This document shows positions 36,730 through 47,737 of a stretch of 64,000 nt of DNA, in pieces. Both the position numbers and the translations under genes were made by a program. The stretch comes from Parietaria judaica (Eukaryota > Streptophyta > Magnoliopsida > Rosales > Urticaceae): contig OX940861.1 in NCBI GenBank assembly GCA_954871525.1, positions 35,787,201 to 35,851,200 of the forward strand, in the 5' to 3' direction. The notes below the pieces were generated by a model. The model was not told the origin of the DNA. It ran no database searches and saw only the letters and a program-made list of their open reading frames with translations. Position 1 is the first letter of the stretch. Each line of letters starts with the position of its first letter.

Positions 36730-37522
36730 CTACTCGCTATCGTTTGCAACTGAGCTTCCATCGCAGGAACTCCCGCCACCTGAAAAGAAAAAGAAACTGT
36801 TAGAATTTTAATCTATGGATACGAGAAAAAACTCTCTCCAATAAAAAACTAACTTGGGGTTAACAGAAGAGTCGTTACCTCTCCAAGCCCGCAAGTGTTC
36901 TCGGCACATCATATGCCTATTTGCTCTTGGTTTGAGCCAGCATTCAATGCATAGTGCTCCATGTCCGTTTTTCAACTTAGCAGAAGCCACTTCTGTACAA
37001 AAAAAAAACGTTTGCAATGTTTAGAATTTTAATCTATGGATCTGAGATGAAATCTCTTCCAATAAAATCTAATGTAATGCTCAGAAAGGTTTTACCCTTT
37101 AGTGAGCTGAGATGTAGGCGGCATCTTAGTTGCCCCTTTACTCTCCTTCTTGTTCCGCACTGGAAACACATTGCTGACAAACCAACTTTTCTTTCCTTTC
37201 TTCCAGGTTCAGCCGTTGATTCAGTCTTATTTTTGTTATCTTTTGCAATGGCCTCATTGACAAGTCCCGTTACTTTATTCATTTTCTTCAATAGTCTCTC
37301 AATCTCCTCATGAGACGTCTTAAGCATAGCATCCTTGTAAGCCTGACCTTTGAGATGATATTGATCAAGATAGTGAGCAAGTAGATTATACTCACTATCG
37401 TATTTGAACCATTCATTATCTTTCTCAAAAATCGTTAATGGCTCCTCAGATTCTTGCTTAAGAGGTGTATAAGAGTTAACGGACTCTTGATCATCATCCG
37501 GTATGTAAATCGGATCAGACAT
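36730..37522 (-). CDS. Three-exon gene with duplicated Cys3-His motif inside copia-B
   Basis: Exons 37522-37096, 36992-36879 and 36779-36730 join with matching phases at GT-AG sites to give 196 aa starting MSDPIYIPDDDQES. Residues 1-110 are charged and helical. The end of exon 1 and all of exon 2 each contain one C-x2-C-x11-C-x3-H-L motif (MCFQC..CRLHL and LCIEC..CREHL), likely metal-binding. Exon 3 adds a short Gly/Ser tail and a TAG. It is on the sense strand of copia-B, where gag would be expected, yet resembles no gag I know. I do not recognise the family. It could be a captured host gene or an element-specific accessory gene. Expression is unknown and the exon joins need RNA support. Confidence 0.55.
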
Positions 37523-37539
37523 TTAAACTGACATTGAAA

Positions 37540-38860
37540 AAGAAACTTATTAAACTTTATTATAGGTAGAATGTTTAAGTTAAAAAAAATTATTCGAAAT
37601 AGTCACATGATGCAAACATGTTCTGGCAAAACGTTAACAAACACCCTTTAACTAGTTCGTGATAATTTAACCGACTGTACACGTCGTTGCCGTCCTTAAG
37701 GCATGGTCATACGAAGATGACTCGTGGTATCAACCGTGTATTTTGGTTAAACTAAGTTTTAGTCATAAAATTAATTAATATTCATAACAGGAACTACCGA
37801 GTTCCTTATGAGTATTAACTATCACCATAGACGGTCGGGAAGCAACAACTTCCGTGCAAGCTTAACCCATTATTTTCGGTTCTCGGGATCCTCTTGGAAA
37901 CGTCGTCCTTAAGGAATGGTCATACGAAGATGACTCGCGGTCCATTTCCAAGATTTCTCCGTCCCCATATTCTTTTGGAACTATCATGGTGTCAAACCTT
38001 CCACAAGCACACCTTTCCTGAGGAGTGGTCACACGAAGGTGACTCGAGGCGGTGTGGTCAGCAGACCTTGTGACAGTAATAATGGAGACCTTTTTGATTT
38101 ATTCTATACTTGCCATTGTTTTATAAAATAACGTTTTTAAATACTAAGTTATTTAAAACTTATTATAAACTTTCTATTAATGACACATTAAAAGTTTATA
38201 TTTCGGCTTAATAAAGCCCTTATTTATAGTGTTTATTATTTCGTCGGTAGTGATAGGTCAATTCATACTTTCTCCAGGTAGATGGGAGGGGTCCTAACCG
38301 ATCACCCAGAAGTGGATGGTGAACCGACCCCACTTTTGATTCCCTCTTCCTCAGACAAGATCGTATGATTGAGATTTTTCCGACTAGTAATAAGCACTTT
38401 TACATTTACTCTTTATTATTAATGTCTATCTTAATTTCGACATATTAATAAGTATTAAAACATAGACACTACGTTTACGGGTTATGAAAATAGGTTATAA
38501 CAAATTATATCTATGATGAATATTTATAATTAGATATTAATGATACTTATTCTCAAAGAATAATCATTAAATCGATCTTAGGCCATATTAATAATGATTT
38601 ATGAAATATAAAAAAAAATATGTCAATGATATCATTCCAAAGAATTATCATTCATATTTTAATATTAAATAAGACAATATTATTTAAGCATTAAATAATA
38701 TCCATATTTAATTTTATGAATTTTATAAAACAAGACAATGTTATTTATCTAGAAATAACATCCATATTTTATTTCTAATTAATTAAAGATAATTAATTTA
38801 ATTCATAATTTATTAATTTCAAAAATAATAATTAATATTAATTTTATTTAATCCACGGGT
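37540..38860. other. Leader region of copia-B with repeated phrases
   Basis: Three diverged copies of CCTTAAGGAATGGTCATACG followed by AAGATGACTCG lie at about 37691-37727, 37905-37940 and 38010-38050. The rest is AT-rich and non-coding. The region lies between the primer-binding site and the three-exon gene, so it is upstream leader in element orientation. Confidence 0.6.
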
Positions 38861-39240
38861 ACCGGGTCGGATTAAAAATCCGGCCCATATTTAAAAATAT
38901 TGCACGTGGGCCTTCCGGGCTTAAGCCCGGGCCCACGTGCCCGAGGAATACCCGAGCCCGGCCCTAGGCGAGGGCCAGGGCAGCGCATGGCTCAGGCTGG
39001 GCCTGCTGGCCCATAACGCTGCCAGGCAGCGTGGGCCGCAAGCCATGCCCGAGCCCAGTACGCTGCGCACCAGGACAGCCCGCAGGGGCCTTCCGCTGGG
39101 CTTTGCCACGGGCCTGGCCCGTGGCTACTAGGGTTTGACCCTGGGGCTGCAGCGGCAGCCCTTGGTCACCCTTTGGCCGCAGGTCGGGCTGCCCCTTGCA
39201 GCCCGGCCACATACCCGATTCGAATTTTTCGGATCGGGTA
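38860..39240 (-). other. GC-rich leader block with hairpin in copia-B
   Basis: About 370 bp of strongly GC-rich sequence in an AT-rich element. At 38902-38940 it holds an inverted repeat centred on CTTAAG: 18 pairs with a 3-nt bulge, outer arms GCACGTGGGC/GCCCACGTGC. It lies within 500 bp of the primer-binding site, in the untranslated leader. Frames over it on both strands (38921-39212) are composition artefacts. Confidence 0.6.
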
Positions 39241-39370
39241 TATTTTCTAATAAAAATTAATATTTAAAATATCTAGAAATTAAAAATTTCAATTTTAAAA
39301 TGTTAATTTATTCATCAAATAATTCGTTCTTTAAACCGTTAAATTAAATTACGTAATTATTTATCCTTGA

Positions 39371-39390
39371 ACCATGGCTCTGATACCAAT
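39371..39390 (-). promoter_or_regulatory. Primer-binding site of copia-B
   Basis: Plus strand ACCATGGCTCTGATACCAAT directly beside the 5' LTR. Its complement TGGTATCAGAGCC matches initiator tRNA-Met. Confidence 0.85.
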
Positions 39391-42318
39391 TGTTGGAAAT
39401 CGGGGTATGATTCCCGACTTCATTACCACAAAATAAGCCTCCGAGCCGTCCCGGTAACATTTAAAAAATTATTTTAAAGCGGAAAACTTGTTATCGTAAC
39501 GGCACGAATATCGGGTAATAACCATTTTAACAAGATCTGATAAATGTTACATATTTAATATTCACAACCCATTATTAATATCATAGTCGAAATATAAAAA
39601 ATAAATAGAAAGCAGTAAATGTTTGCATTTATTAACCCAATGCATAAGCCCGTACCTCAACTGACGTTTCTGACTGCGGATTCTGAAGTTCGGCAGGGCT
39701 CCGCCGGTGCTGAGGGAAACACCCGTGATCTTCCGGGATATTCTCCTGGATTCCTCGTACCGAAGCGTGGGCTTCGCCGGCAGGACTCCGTCGCAAAATT
39801 TAACTGAGGTTCTTTTGAAGCTTCCGGAGAAATAGTCTCCTAAGCCGAACCAGAAAAGAGATCAGAAGCAGAAAACTCGCAGACCCTAGAGAGAGAGGGA
39901 GAGCTCGAGTTTTTGCTCTGGGGAAGGTGTGAAAAATGTTGTAAATGAGCTCCCTATTTATAGACTTGGCCCGTAACCGAATTAGAGATTTTCTCTCCAA
40001 AATTCGAATTTCATATATATTTAAATACTTTAATTATTTCAATCCAATGGTTGAGATTTAATCTCATCAAGATCCAATGGTTATAATTAAACTTGTATTT
40101 AATTAAATAAGAAAGACTTGATAAATACAAAAATCAATCTTATCTTCTCATTTAAATATAATTCGAATATTTATATATATATATATATATCTAATTTCGA
40201 AAATTATTATTATATATAATTAATTATCCTAATCCAAAGGCTTAGATTTAATCTTATCTAAATCCAATGGATATAATTAATTAGGGATTTAATTAAATAA
40301 GAAAGACTTGGTAAACCAATCTTATCTACTTATCTTAATTTCGAAATATATATATATATATATAATAATGATAATTTCGAAATTAATTATCTAGATCCAA
40401 TGGCTTAGATTAATCTTAGACCGATCTAATGGATCAAATTAATTTGGGATAAAAATCAAATATTCTAAGACTTGGTAAAAGCCTAATTCGATTTTATCTC
40501 CATCATTATCTTCGAATATATATATATTAATTAGTTTCCAATCCGACGGTAAAGATTAAATCTTAAACCGATCTAACAGATACAATTAATTAGGTCAAAT
40601 TCGAAAACCCTAAGCTTGGTCACCAAGCTACTATTTTCGAATTAGGGTTAGGTCAAAAATCAATCATCTTAATCCTACGGTTGATATTAAATCATCTCCG
40701 ATCTAAAGGATAAGATTGATTTTAGGGTTTTTGCCAAAGTACCAAACTTTAGGTATTTATGCCGCAAATTTCAAACCCTTAGCTAGGTCAAACTCGTGTG
40801 GGCTAGGTCAAGCAAGCCCACATCGATTTACACATGTAATATATAATTAAATATATATTATTATTATTATTAATATAAATCTATTAATTATTAATTAATT
40901 ATTAATAAGATATTAATAATTAAATCCAAATAATTAAATTATATTAATAATTCCTGATCTCAATATCACACATTAAAATGTCATGGTGCCACACCATCAT
41001 TTAAATTCGTGACATGTGATTTAATTTCATAGTTTATCGAACCGAGCACAAACTTTAGAAAATCCATAAATCACTAACCGTAAGTCGAAATGACTTGGTT
41101 CAAAAAGCAAAGTTGCTTAGAATTTAATTTCCAACAACATGGTGCTGATAGAAAATATAAATTCTAACTTTCTTTTATCAGTTAATTTCGTGTACCAAGA
41201 TATGGTACTTTTGCCACGCTGACGATAAAACTATATGACGTCTGCCACAGACCTTTTAGTTTTATAAGTCAAGCCAAATGATTAAACATTATCCAGAATG
41301 TATTTTAATCACGTACGTATCATCCGTTACGGAGCTATCCTGGGGACCATGGACCCGTACACTTAAGCTCCAACGAACTGTTAGTTGTTCGTCAAACCTC
41401 GAAGTGATTCCACTATAGACCCGAGGCTGCACTCTTTAGTGATACGGTATATATTATTCCCTTTATAACAACATGGTGTCCATTGATACAATCAAATTCG
41501 GGTTATTCTTCGTTCACTTGATGATCCACACACGAGCAGGCGGTTTCTACCGTTATGCCCCTCATTGCATTTTCAACCTTGACTCAGTCAGTAATATTAT
41601 GAGTGACCCACTTATGGTTTCGATTCATACGTTGCGAACGGGTACCTCTCACTTCTCACTACCGACAATCAAGGGAATCATCATGACTCTGAAGAGAGCT
41701 GTGTGATGCCCATGTCTATGACCAAGCTACCCTTACTGCTGACTATCATGTTCCCAAAATAATAGTGTTGGGAACAGCAGTAATATTTCGTGTTCTTTAA
41801 CGGTTAAATCAAAGAACAATCAAGCCAGCAGCTCGGACTCAAGATCACTCAGGACTTAGATCGAATATCCATTTGATCATCTACTAGTGACTCAACTCCA
41901 AGTTATCAGTGACGGTCTTATATGATAACTTCCGAAGTTTAAGTCAGGTCCAGTCCAGTATGAAGACACCTCATACTTAATGCACTTCTAGTGAGTGTGA
42001 CACACACAAAATCCAGAATAGGATTGTCACTTAGTCACATTAATGACCTTATACGATTAATGGGCTCCCACCCAGTTAATCAGGTCACGAACATTTTAAG
42101 TTCATTTATTATGATTATTAATTCTTCCTCACAATTACTCTGTTGTGATAATAATAACATAATTGCATCCTTTATGAACTAAGGAAACAAACATTCTATT
42201 TTACTCTACCAGAAACTATAATAATATTAACATAATAAGTATTATCTTTATTCAATGACATATCATAATCTTTTACAAATGGATAAAATATCTTGTTTAA
42301 GGACACATATGTCCAACA
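39391..42318 (-). repeat. 5' LTR of copia-B
   Basis: 2928 bp, collinear with 22560-25505. It carries the same TATA box (about 39954-39964), which is the probable promoter for the minus-strand interior. Confidence 0.93.
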
Positions 42319-42914
42319 TCGAGTTCGGAGCTTGGTTTGCTGTCGAGCTGACACGTAGGCCACGTTCTGAGAGATTTGCGTAGTGATGGACTTTGACTTG
42401 TCGTCGTGGGATTTGAATTTAAATCGTGGCGATTTTCCTGGTCGGGCTTCAGAGGTTTGAATTGAGGTGGTTGACTTGGTCTGCTCGTGCTCGGATGTTT
42501 CATATGCTTCTGCTCGGATCCCTTTGTTGACAATTTCTGCCCGGGGCGAGTTTTTGGGTTCTTCAAGTCGTATAATCTGTTTGATGTTTGGATTTTGACC
42601 AAGTGTTGATTTTTGTCTTGGAGTAGGATCTTTGAGCTCAGTTCGGGATTTCTTCCCTTGGAAGGCTCTGTTCGGATTTCCTTTGAGCATTTTCTGCTCG
42701 TGGTGAACTTCTTGCCTTGTGGGCTTTTGGTTCTGTTCGGGCCCGAACATGGTTGAATATTCATTGGGCCTCTGGGCTTCGTGTTTTATAAGCCCGTTTT
42801 GCATAAATATTCAATTATATTCATGACTTATGCTTTTAATTAATTTGAACCATTAATTTAATTAATGATCTTATAATTCCTTTTTAAGGAACGAATTTGC
42901 ACATCAACAGAACT

Positions 42915-44519
42915 GAGTGTGGAGGAAGGTTTTGAGAGACGAAATACCAACAGTATCACTTCCTGTAATTACGATGTCGTCAACATAAACGACAAGGAGA
43001 ATGATACCGTCTTTTGTATTCCTGAAAAACACGGAGTTGTCAGATTTGCTTTTAAACAGCCCAAATTGTTCAAGGGCCTGACTAAACCTTCCGAACCAAG
43101 CACGGGGACTTTGTTTTAGCCTATATAATGCTTTTCGAAGACGACACTCTTTGTCGTACTCCCTCTGAACAACAAAACCAGGTGGTTGCTCCATGTATAC
43201 CTCTTCATGTAAGTCCCCATGTAGAAATGCATTCTTAATATCGAGTTGGTGTAGGTGCCAATTGTAAGTTGCCGCTAAAGAGATTAAAAGTCGAACAGAC
43301 GTCAACTTGGCAACTGGAGAGAAGGTATCATAATAGTCAACACCATAGGTTTGGGCAAAACCTTTGGCGACTAAGCGAGCCTTCAATCGAGCAAGCGTTC
43401 CATCCGGATTCATTTTGACCGTGAAAATCCATTTACATCCAATTGCTCGTTTTCCTGAAGGAAGAGTAACAAGTTCCCAAGTACCATTGTCATCTAAGGC
43501 ATTCATTTCCTCTGTCATTGCTTGCTGCCAACCAGGATGATCCAAGGCTTCACGAACAGTTTTAGGAATGGTGATGGAGTCAAGGGATGAAACAAAATTA
43601 CGTGTAGAGCATGACAAAAGATTATAAGAGATAGACGAAGAAATAGGATAGGTACACTGGCGTTTACCTTTACGTAATGCGATGGGAAGATCATCAGTCA
43701 GAGATGGATCTGATGACGAGGGACCTGGTGCAGGACATGTCTCTGGAGGATTGATGAGTGTGTGTGGTGCTGGACGGACACATCGAGTGTAGACGATAGG
43801 TGATCGAGGAATAGGAGGCGGTGCAACACTAGGAGCAGGTTCAGTGGTGTCCATGGTGGAGTTCGGTGCTAAAGGGGGGATAATAGGTTGATTCAAAGTC
43901 GCAGATGCTTCTGGTGAAGTGATTGAATAAACTAAGAAGTCATCGTCCTCAAGTATTGGTGATGTCGGTCTCTCAGATGTAAAGTACGGTTTATGTTCTA
44001 GAAAGGTGACATCAATGGATACAACGTATTTTTGAAGACTAGGACAATAACATCGATACCCTTTTTGAAGGCGAGAGTACCCCAAAAACACACATTTTAA
44101 AGACTTTGGATCTAATTTTGTGAGACCGGGACGAACATCTCGAACAAAACATGTACTACCAAAGATTTTGGGGCTAACCGGGAATAGAGATTTATGGCGA
44201 AACAATGTCTTATAGGGAATTGCACCTTGAAGAACAGATGATGGCATTCGATTGATGAGGAAACAGGCCGTAGAGACAGCGTCGGCCCAAAAACATTTTG
44301 GAATACCTGTTTGAAAAAGTAAGGCACGTGCAGTTTCGAGAAGGTGTCGGTTTTTACGTTCGGCAACTCCATTTTGGGACGGAGTGTCAACGCAAGATGT
44401 TTCGTGGAAAATGCCATTTTGGGCCATGTAAGTATCAAATTGACTTGACGTGTATCCTTTGGCATTATCACTACGGAGGGTGTGAATAGAGACGTTAAAT
44501 TGAGTACGGACCTCCGCAC
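42915..44519 (-). pseudogene. copia-A integrase and reverse transcriptase, 5' part
   Basis: The integrase core continues (LRSDNAKGY, TPSQNGVAERKN), completing D,D35E spacing with the upstream segment. After the linker come the RT blocks WIFTVKMNPDG, KARLVAKGFAQTYGVDYYDTF, LHQLDIKNAFLHGDL and the active site YVDDIVITG. The frame is cut at LHTQF by the GAACT insertion site of the nested solo LTR at 42910. The reading frame resumes 20.8 kb away at 22149. Confidence 0.92.
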
Positions 44520-44535
44520 AAAACGAACAGAACAG

Positions 44536-45540
44536 TTAGAATAACTCAGAACGACTTTTCATTAAAAACAACCAGGTTGCACGAGTAAAATCATCCACAA
44601 AAGTTACGAAGTATCTGAATCTTGGTTTTGACACAATAGGACAAGGACCCCAAACATCTGTATGAACTAATTCAAAGAGAGCGTTGGAACGCTTATTGAC
44701 TCTAGGACTAGAGCTAAGGCGATGATGTTTAGCTAATTGACATGACTCACAATCTAAAGAGGACACTGAACTAAATTGCAGACGAAGTTGCTTGAGGAGA
44801 GGAAGAGAAGGATGACCTAACCGACAATGTTCTTCAAAAGCTGTTGTGACGGTGGAACATGCTATAGGTTTAGATGTGTTAAGAATGTAGAGACCTCCAG
44901 ATTCATGTCCTTTACCAATACTCCGTTTCGTCACAAGATCCTGGAAAATACAAGAGTCGAGAAAAAATGAGATTGAGCATTTCAATTTTTTTGTGAGTTG
45001 GCTAACAGACAAAAGGTTGAATGATAAATTGGGCAAATGCAAAACATTAGACAATGATAGAGAAGGAGTGACTGTGATAGTGCCTGATCCACTAACATTA
45101 GAGGGAGATCCATCGGCTAAAGTGACCGTGGATGTGGAAGCATGAGGTGTAAGAGTCAAAAATAATTTGGAATTACCTGTCATATGATCTGTGGCACCAG
45201 AATTAATGACCCATTTGGAGGATGAGGAAAAAAGACACGCATTCGAATTACCTGATTCAGCAATGACAGTGACATAGGGTTTTGAATTCTTTAGTGATTC
45301 CTGGTACTCGGAAAATTTGGCATACTCATCGGCAGGAACACGAATCAAGTCTTCATAGGCGGATGCAACGTGGGCCGAGTGGTTATTCTGATTCTTGTAC
45401 AGGAGCTTCCGGCACTCGTGCTTGCTGTGACCTGGTTTCTTGCAGTAGTTACAAGTGATTGTGCTAAACTCTTTAGGGCGAGAGTCAAGAGTTCGTGGAC
45501 GTCCAGGTTTGTAGTTAGTAGAGCGGCTTGGGTCATACAT
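44536..45540 (-). pseudogene. copia-A nucleocapsid, protease and integrase N-terminus
   Basis: It contains a complete zinc knuckle (CNYCKKPGHSKHEC), a protease site reading INSGATDHM, and the integrase zinc domain and start of the catalytic core (HTDVWGP, FVDDFTRATW). Copia proteases have DSG here, so the catalytic aspartate is replaced by asparagine. A TAA stop ends the frame after KSRSELF; similarity resumes at once downstream in the same element. Confidence 0.88.
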
Positions 45541-45542
45541 GT

Positions 45543-46191
45543 TTCAAGATAGCAAAGCTCCACTGTCATGAGTAGGTGAAGATCCCTCAATACGAAGAAC
45601 ACGGCTGAATACTTCTTGGAGAGAGGAAATATCGGCGCCATAGATAATTTGGGACCTTGCAGTTTCAAAGGTCGAAGGGAGTCCTGCAAGAAAGCTCATA
45701 ATGGTCATTTTCTCCCGTTGTTGTTGTTGAACCTTCACATTGGGGCTAAAAGGCAGCAACATGTTGAGCTCTTCATATGTCTTCTTGAACTTCATGAAAT
45801 AAGTGGTGAGTGATTGGTCTTGCTTTTCAGCTCTATAGAAAGCTTTGCACACATCAAACATTCGAGATAGATTTCCTTTTCAAGAGTAAATGAAATCCAA
45901 ATAATCCATTAATTCCTTGACGTACTCGCAATGATTGACCAGACCAATTACCTCACTATCGATGGAGTTTCGGATTTGTAGAAAAAGGCGAGCATCCTCG
46001 CGAAGCCATGCTTGTCGTGACTCGTCACTTGGAGCAATGTCGGTCAAATGATTGTCTTTGTCAATACTTCGGAGAAACAAACGAATGGTCTTGATCCAAT
46101 CGAGATAGTTTGAACCATTCAACTTGTGGTCCGTAATCTTCGAGAGTACGGGCACCATTTCTGAAACACCGGCGGGTTTTTGTTCAGCCAT
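45543..46191 (-). pseudogene. copia-A gag, interrupted
   Basis: The frame starts MAEQKPAGVSEM at 46191 and shows the copia gag block NGSNYLDWIKTIRLFL, then LTTYFMKFKKTYEEL and FLAGLPSTFE. An in-frame TGA near 45880 (after LDFIYS) and another at 45541-45543 interrupt it. Gag normally forms the virus-like particle. With two stops this copy cannot make it in full length. Confidence 0.85.
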
Positions 46192-46517
46192 TTCGAATGG
46201 AGAAGTAGGTGGCAAGATAACGAAGGCGACGAAGGTGATTCGGAGAAACGTAAGCAATATAAGTATATGAAGTAGTAGGCGGTGATGGAATCGGAAAACG
46301 GTTGTCGAGGGTGGCGCGTGGAGGCGTGTGGACGAGGCTAAAACAAATGGGTAAAAAAAAGGTTTCGAATAGATTGAATGATGAGAAGATTTTGGTGTAG
46401 AAAGAGACAAATTTCGAACCCAAAAAATGAGATGGCTAATTTCGGGGGTAGGCTAATTTGGAGTAGGATGACTAATTTCGGAGGGTGGCTAATTTGGAGT
46501 GGAGTGGCTAATTTCGG

Positions 46518-46535
46518 AAGGTGGCTCTGATACCA
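46518..46535 (-). promoter_or_regulatory. Primer-binding site of copia-A
   Basis: On the minus strand it reads ATGGTATCAGAGCCACC, complementary to the 3' end of initiator tRNA-Met, as usual for plant copia elements. Confidence 0.85.
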
Positions 46536-46765
46536 TGTTAACAAAGAAAATGGAGAGGAAAAATGTTGTTTGTTTCATTGAGGTTGGAAGGCTATTTATA
46601 CATGTACAAGTATTCTAGATTATTCTACTTCTACATTATTCTAAGAGTAATAAATGCTTTCTAGATAATTCTAATTATAGGTGATTCTAATTAAATCTAT
46701 CCTAGATTGTTTTAGATAAACTTTAATCTATAATACACTAAATAAATCTAGAATATTCTTTAACA
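46536..46765 (-). repeat. 5' LTR of copia-A
   Basis: Begins directly beside the primer-binding site at 46518-46535 (plus strand GGTGGCTCTGATACCA). It carries the same minus-strand TATA box as its partner, the likely promoter of the element. Confidence 0.95.
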
Positions 46766-46783
46766 ATAATAATAATAATAAAT

Positions 46784-47642
46784 AGGGTTAATTACGGCAA
46801 AAATACCTAATTTTTGGTCATATTCTCCGATAGGTACCCAACCTCAAACAATGTAGGCGAAAGTACCTAACGTCACACTTTTGTTGGCGACCAACTAACG
46901 CCGTTAAAGACTTGTCTACGTGGTCATTAGGTTGTCTCATGTGGCTTGCCACGTGGCACAAGCCGCCACGTGGCCAAAGGTTGGGTACTTTCGCCGCCAC
47001 GTGGGTATTTTTTATTTTTCAATTTTTCAAATTTTTTATTTTTTTTTTCTTTCCCATTGGCCCATTTGTTTTAATTTTTTTTTACATATATCAAAATATA
47101 ATCAAATAATTTTATAAAATATGTATTTATAAAGAACATGTTTTATTTTTATAAAATAATCAAATAATTCCTTAAAAATTATTAGTTTTAATTTATTTTT
47201 AAAAATAATTCTTTCCTGTGACACATAGTTTTATTTTTTTTACATATGTCAAATATAATCAAATAATTTTATAAAATATGTATTTATAAAAAAATATTTT
47301 TTTTATAGGAATAATTTATATTTTTTGAATAAATGATATTAAATTTTTAAAACTAAATCTTTACAGTATATGATATCATGGCCATTTTAATATTAAAATT
47401 AAAGCACGATATGATTTTTGAAGACATAACGTATACGAAACTAAGGCATGATTAATTTTTTTTTTTTTGGTATCAAATGCGGTTCAAACTGAATTTAAGC
47501 CGAAAGTTTGGTGATTGGTAAAAATTGTGTATAACCTTATACCTTAATAGCGTTATTTTTTGTTTTAAAGTGAAAAAAAACCAAAATATGCGTTTTTGGT
47601 AATAATATAAATTCAAAACCACATACCCAATTGTTATTTAAT

Positions 47643-47737
<95 letters not shown>

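Larger units (their letters stand above)
22560..42318 (-). mobile_element. Ty1/copia-type element B with 2.9 kb LTRs, defective
   Basis: LTRs at 22560-25505 (3') and 39391-42318 (5') have TGTTGG..CCAACA ends (the left copy reads CCAATA). The duplication TCGAG is at 22555-22559 and 42319-42323. A tRNA-iMet-type primer-binding site (TGGTATCAGAGCCATGG on the minus strand) adjoins the right LTR. A purine tract AAGTGGGAGA adjoins the left. The interior, minus the nested gypsy element, is only about 4.8 kb. It has RT and RNase H but no gag, protease or integrase that I can find. In the place of gag lies a three-exon gene (36730-37522). Confidence 0.92.
22150..42909 (-). mobile_element. Solo LTR inside copia-A, split by copia-B
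   Basis: It starts TGATGACGTG at 22150 and ends GCACATCAACA at 42909. The duplication GAACT lies at 22145-22149 and 42910-42914. The element's own DNA is 22150-22559 plus 42324-42909, about 1.0 kb, with TG..CA ends and no coding or primer site, so it reads as a solo LTR. A minus-strand TATAAAAG (about 22503-22510) suggests minus orientation. Frames at 42196-42804 are not recognised and overlap LTR sequence. Confidence 0.85.
21032..46765 (-). mobile_element. Ty1/copia element A, split by a 20.8 kb nested insertion
   Basis: 230 bp LTRs at 21032-21261 (3') and 46536-46765 (5') start TGTTAACAAAG and end TTTAACA on the plus strand. The duplication ATAAT lies at 21027-21031 and 46766-46770. A tRNA-iMet-type primer-binding site adjoins the right LTR, and a polypurine tract (GCTTGAGGGGGAG on the minus strand) adjoins the left. 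Gag-pol is in one minus-strand frame, broken by three stops and by the solo LTR/copia-B nest inside RT. Without the nest the element is about 5.0 kb, normal for copia. Confidence 0.95.

Noticed and set aside
38921..39212. Frames on both strands in the GC-rich block of copia-B
   Set aside because: Compositional artefact in an untranslated leader; no motif.
42196..42804. 202-codon minus frame with Lys/Glu/Pro-rich sequence
   Set aside because: It overlaps the solo LTR and the end of the copia-B LTR across an insertion junction, so it cannot be one gene.
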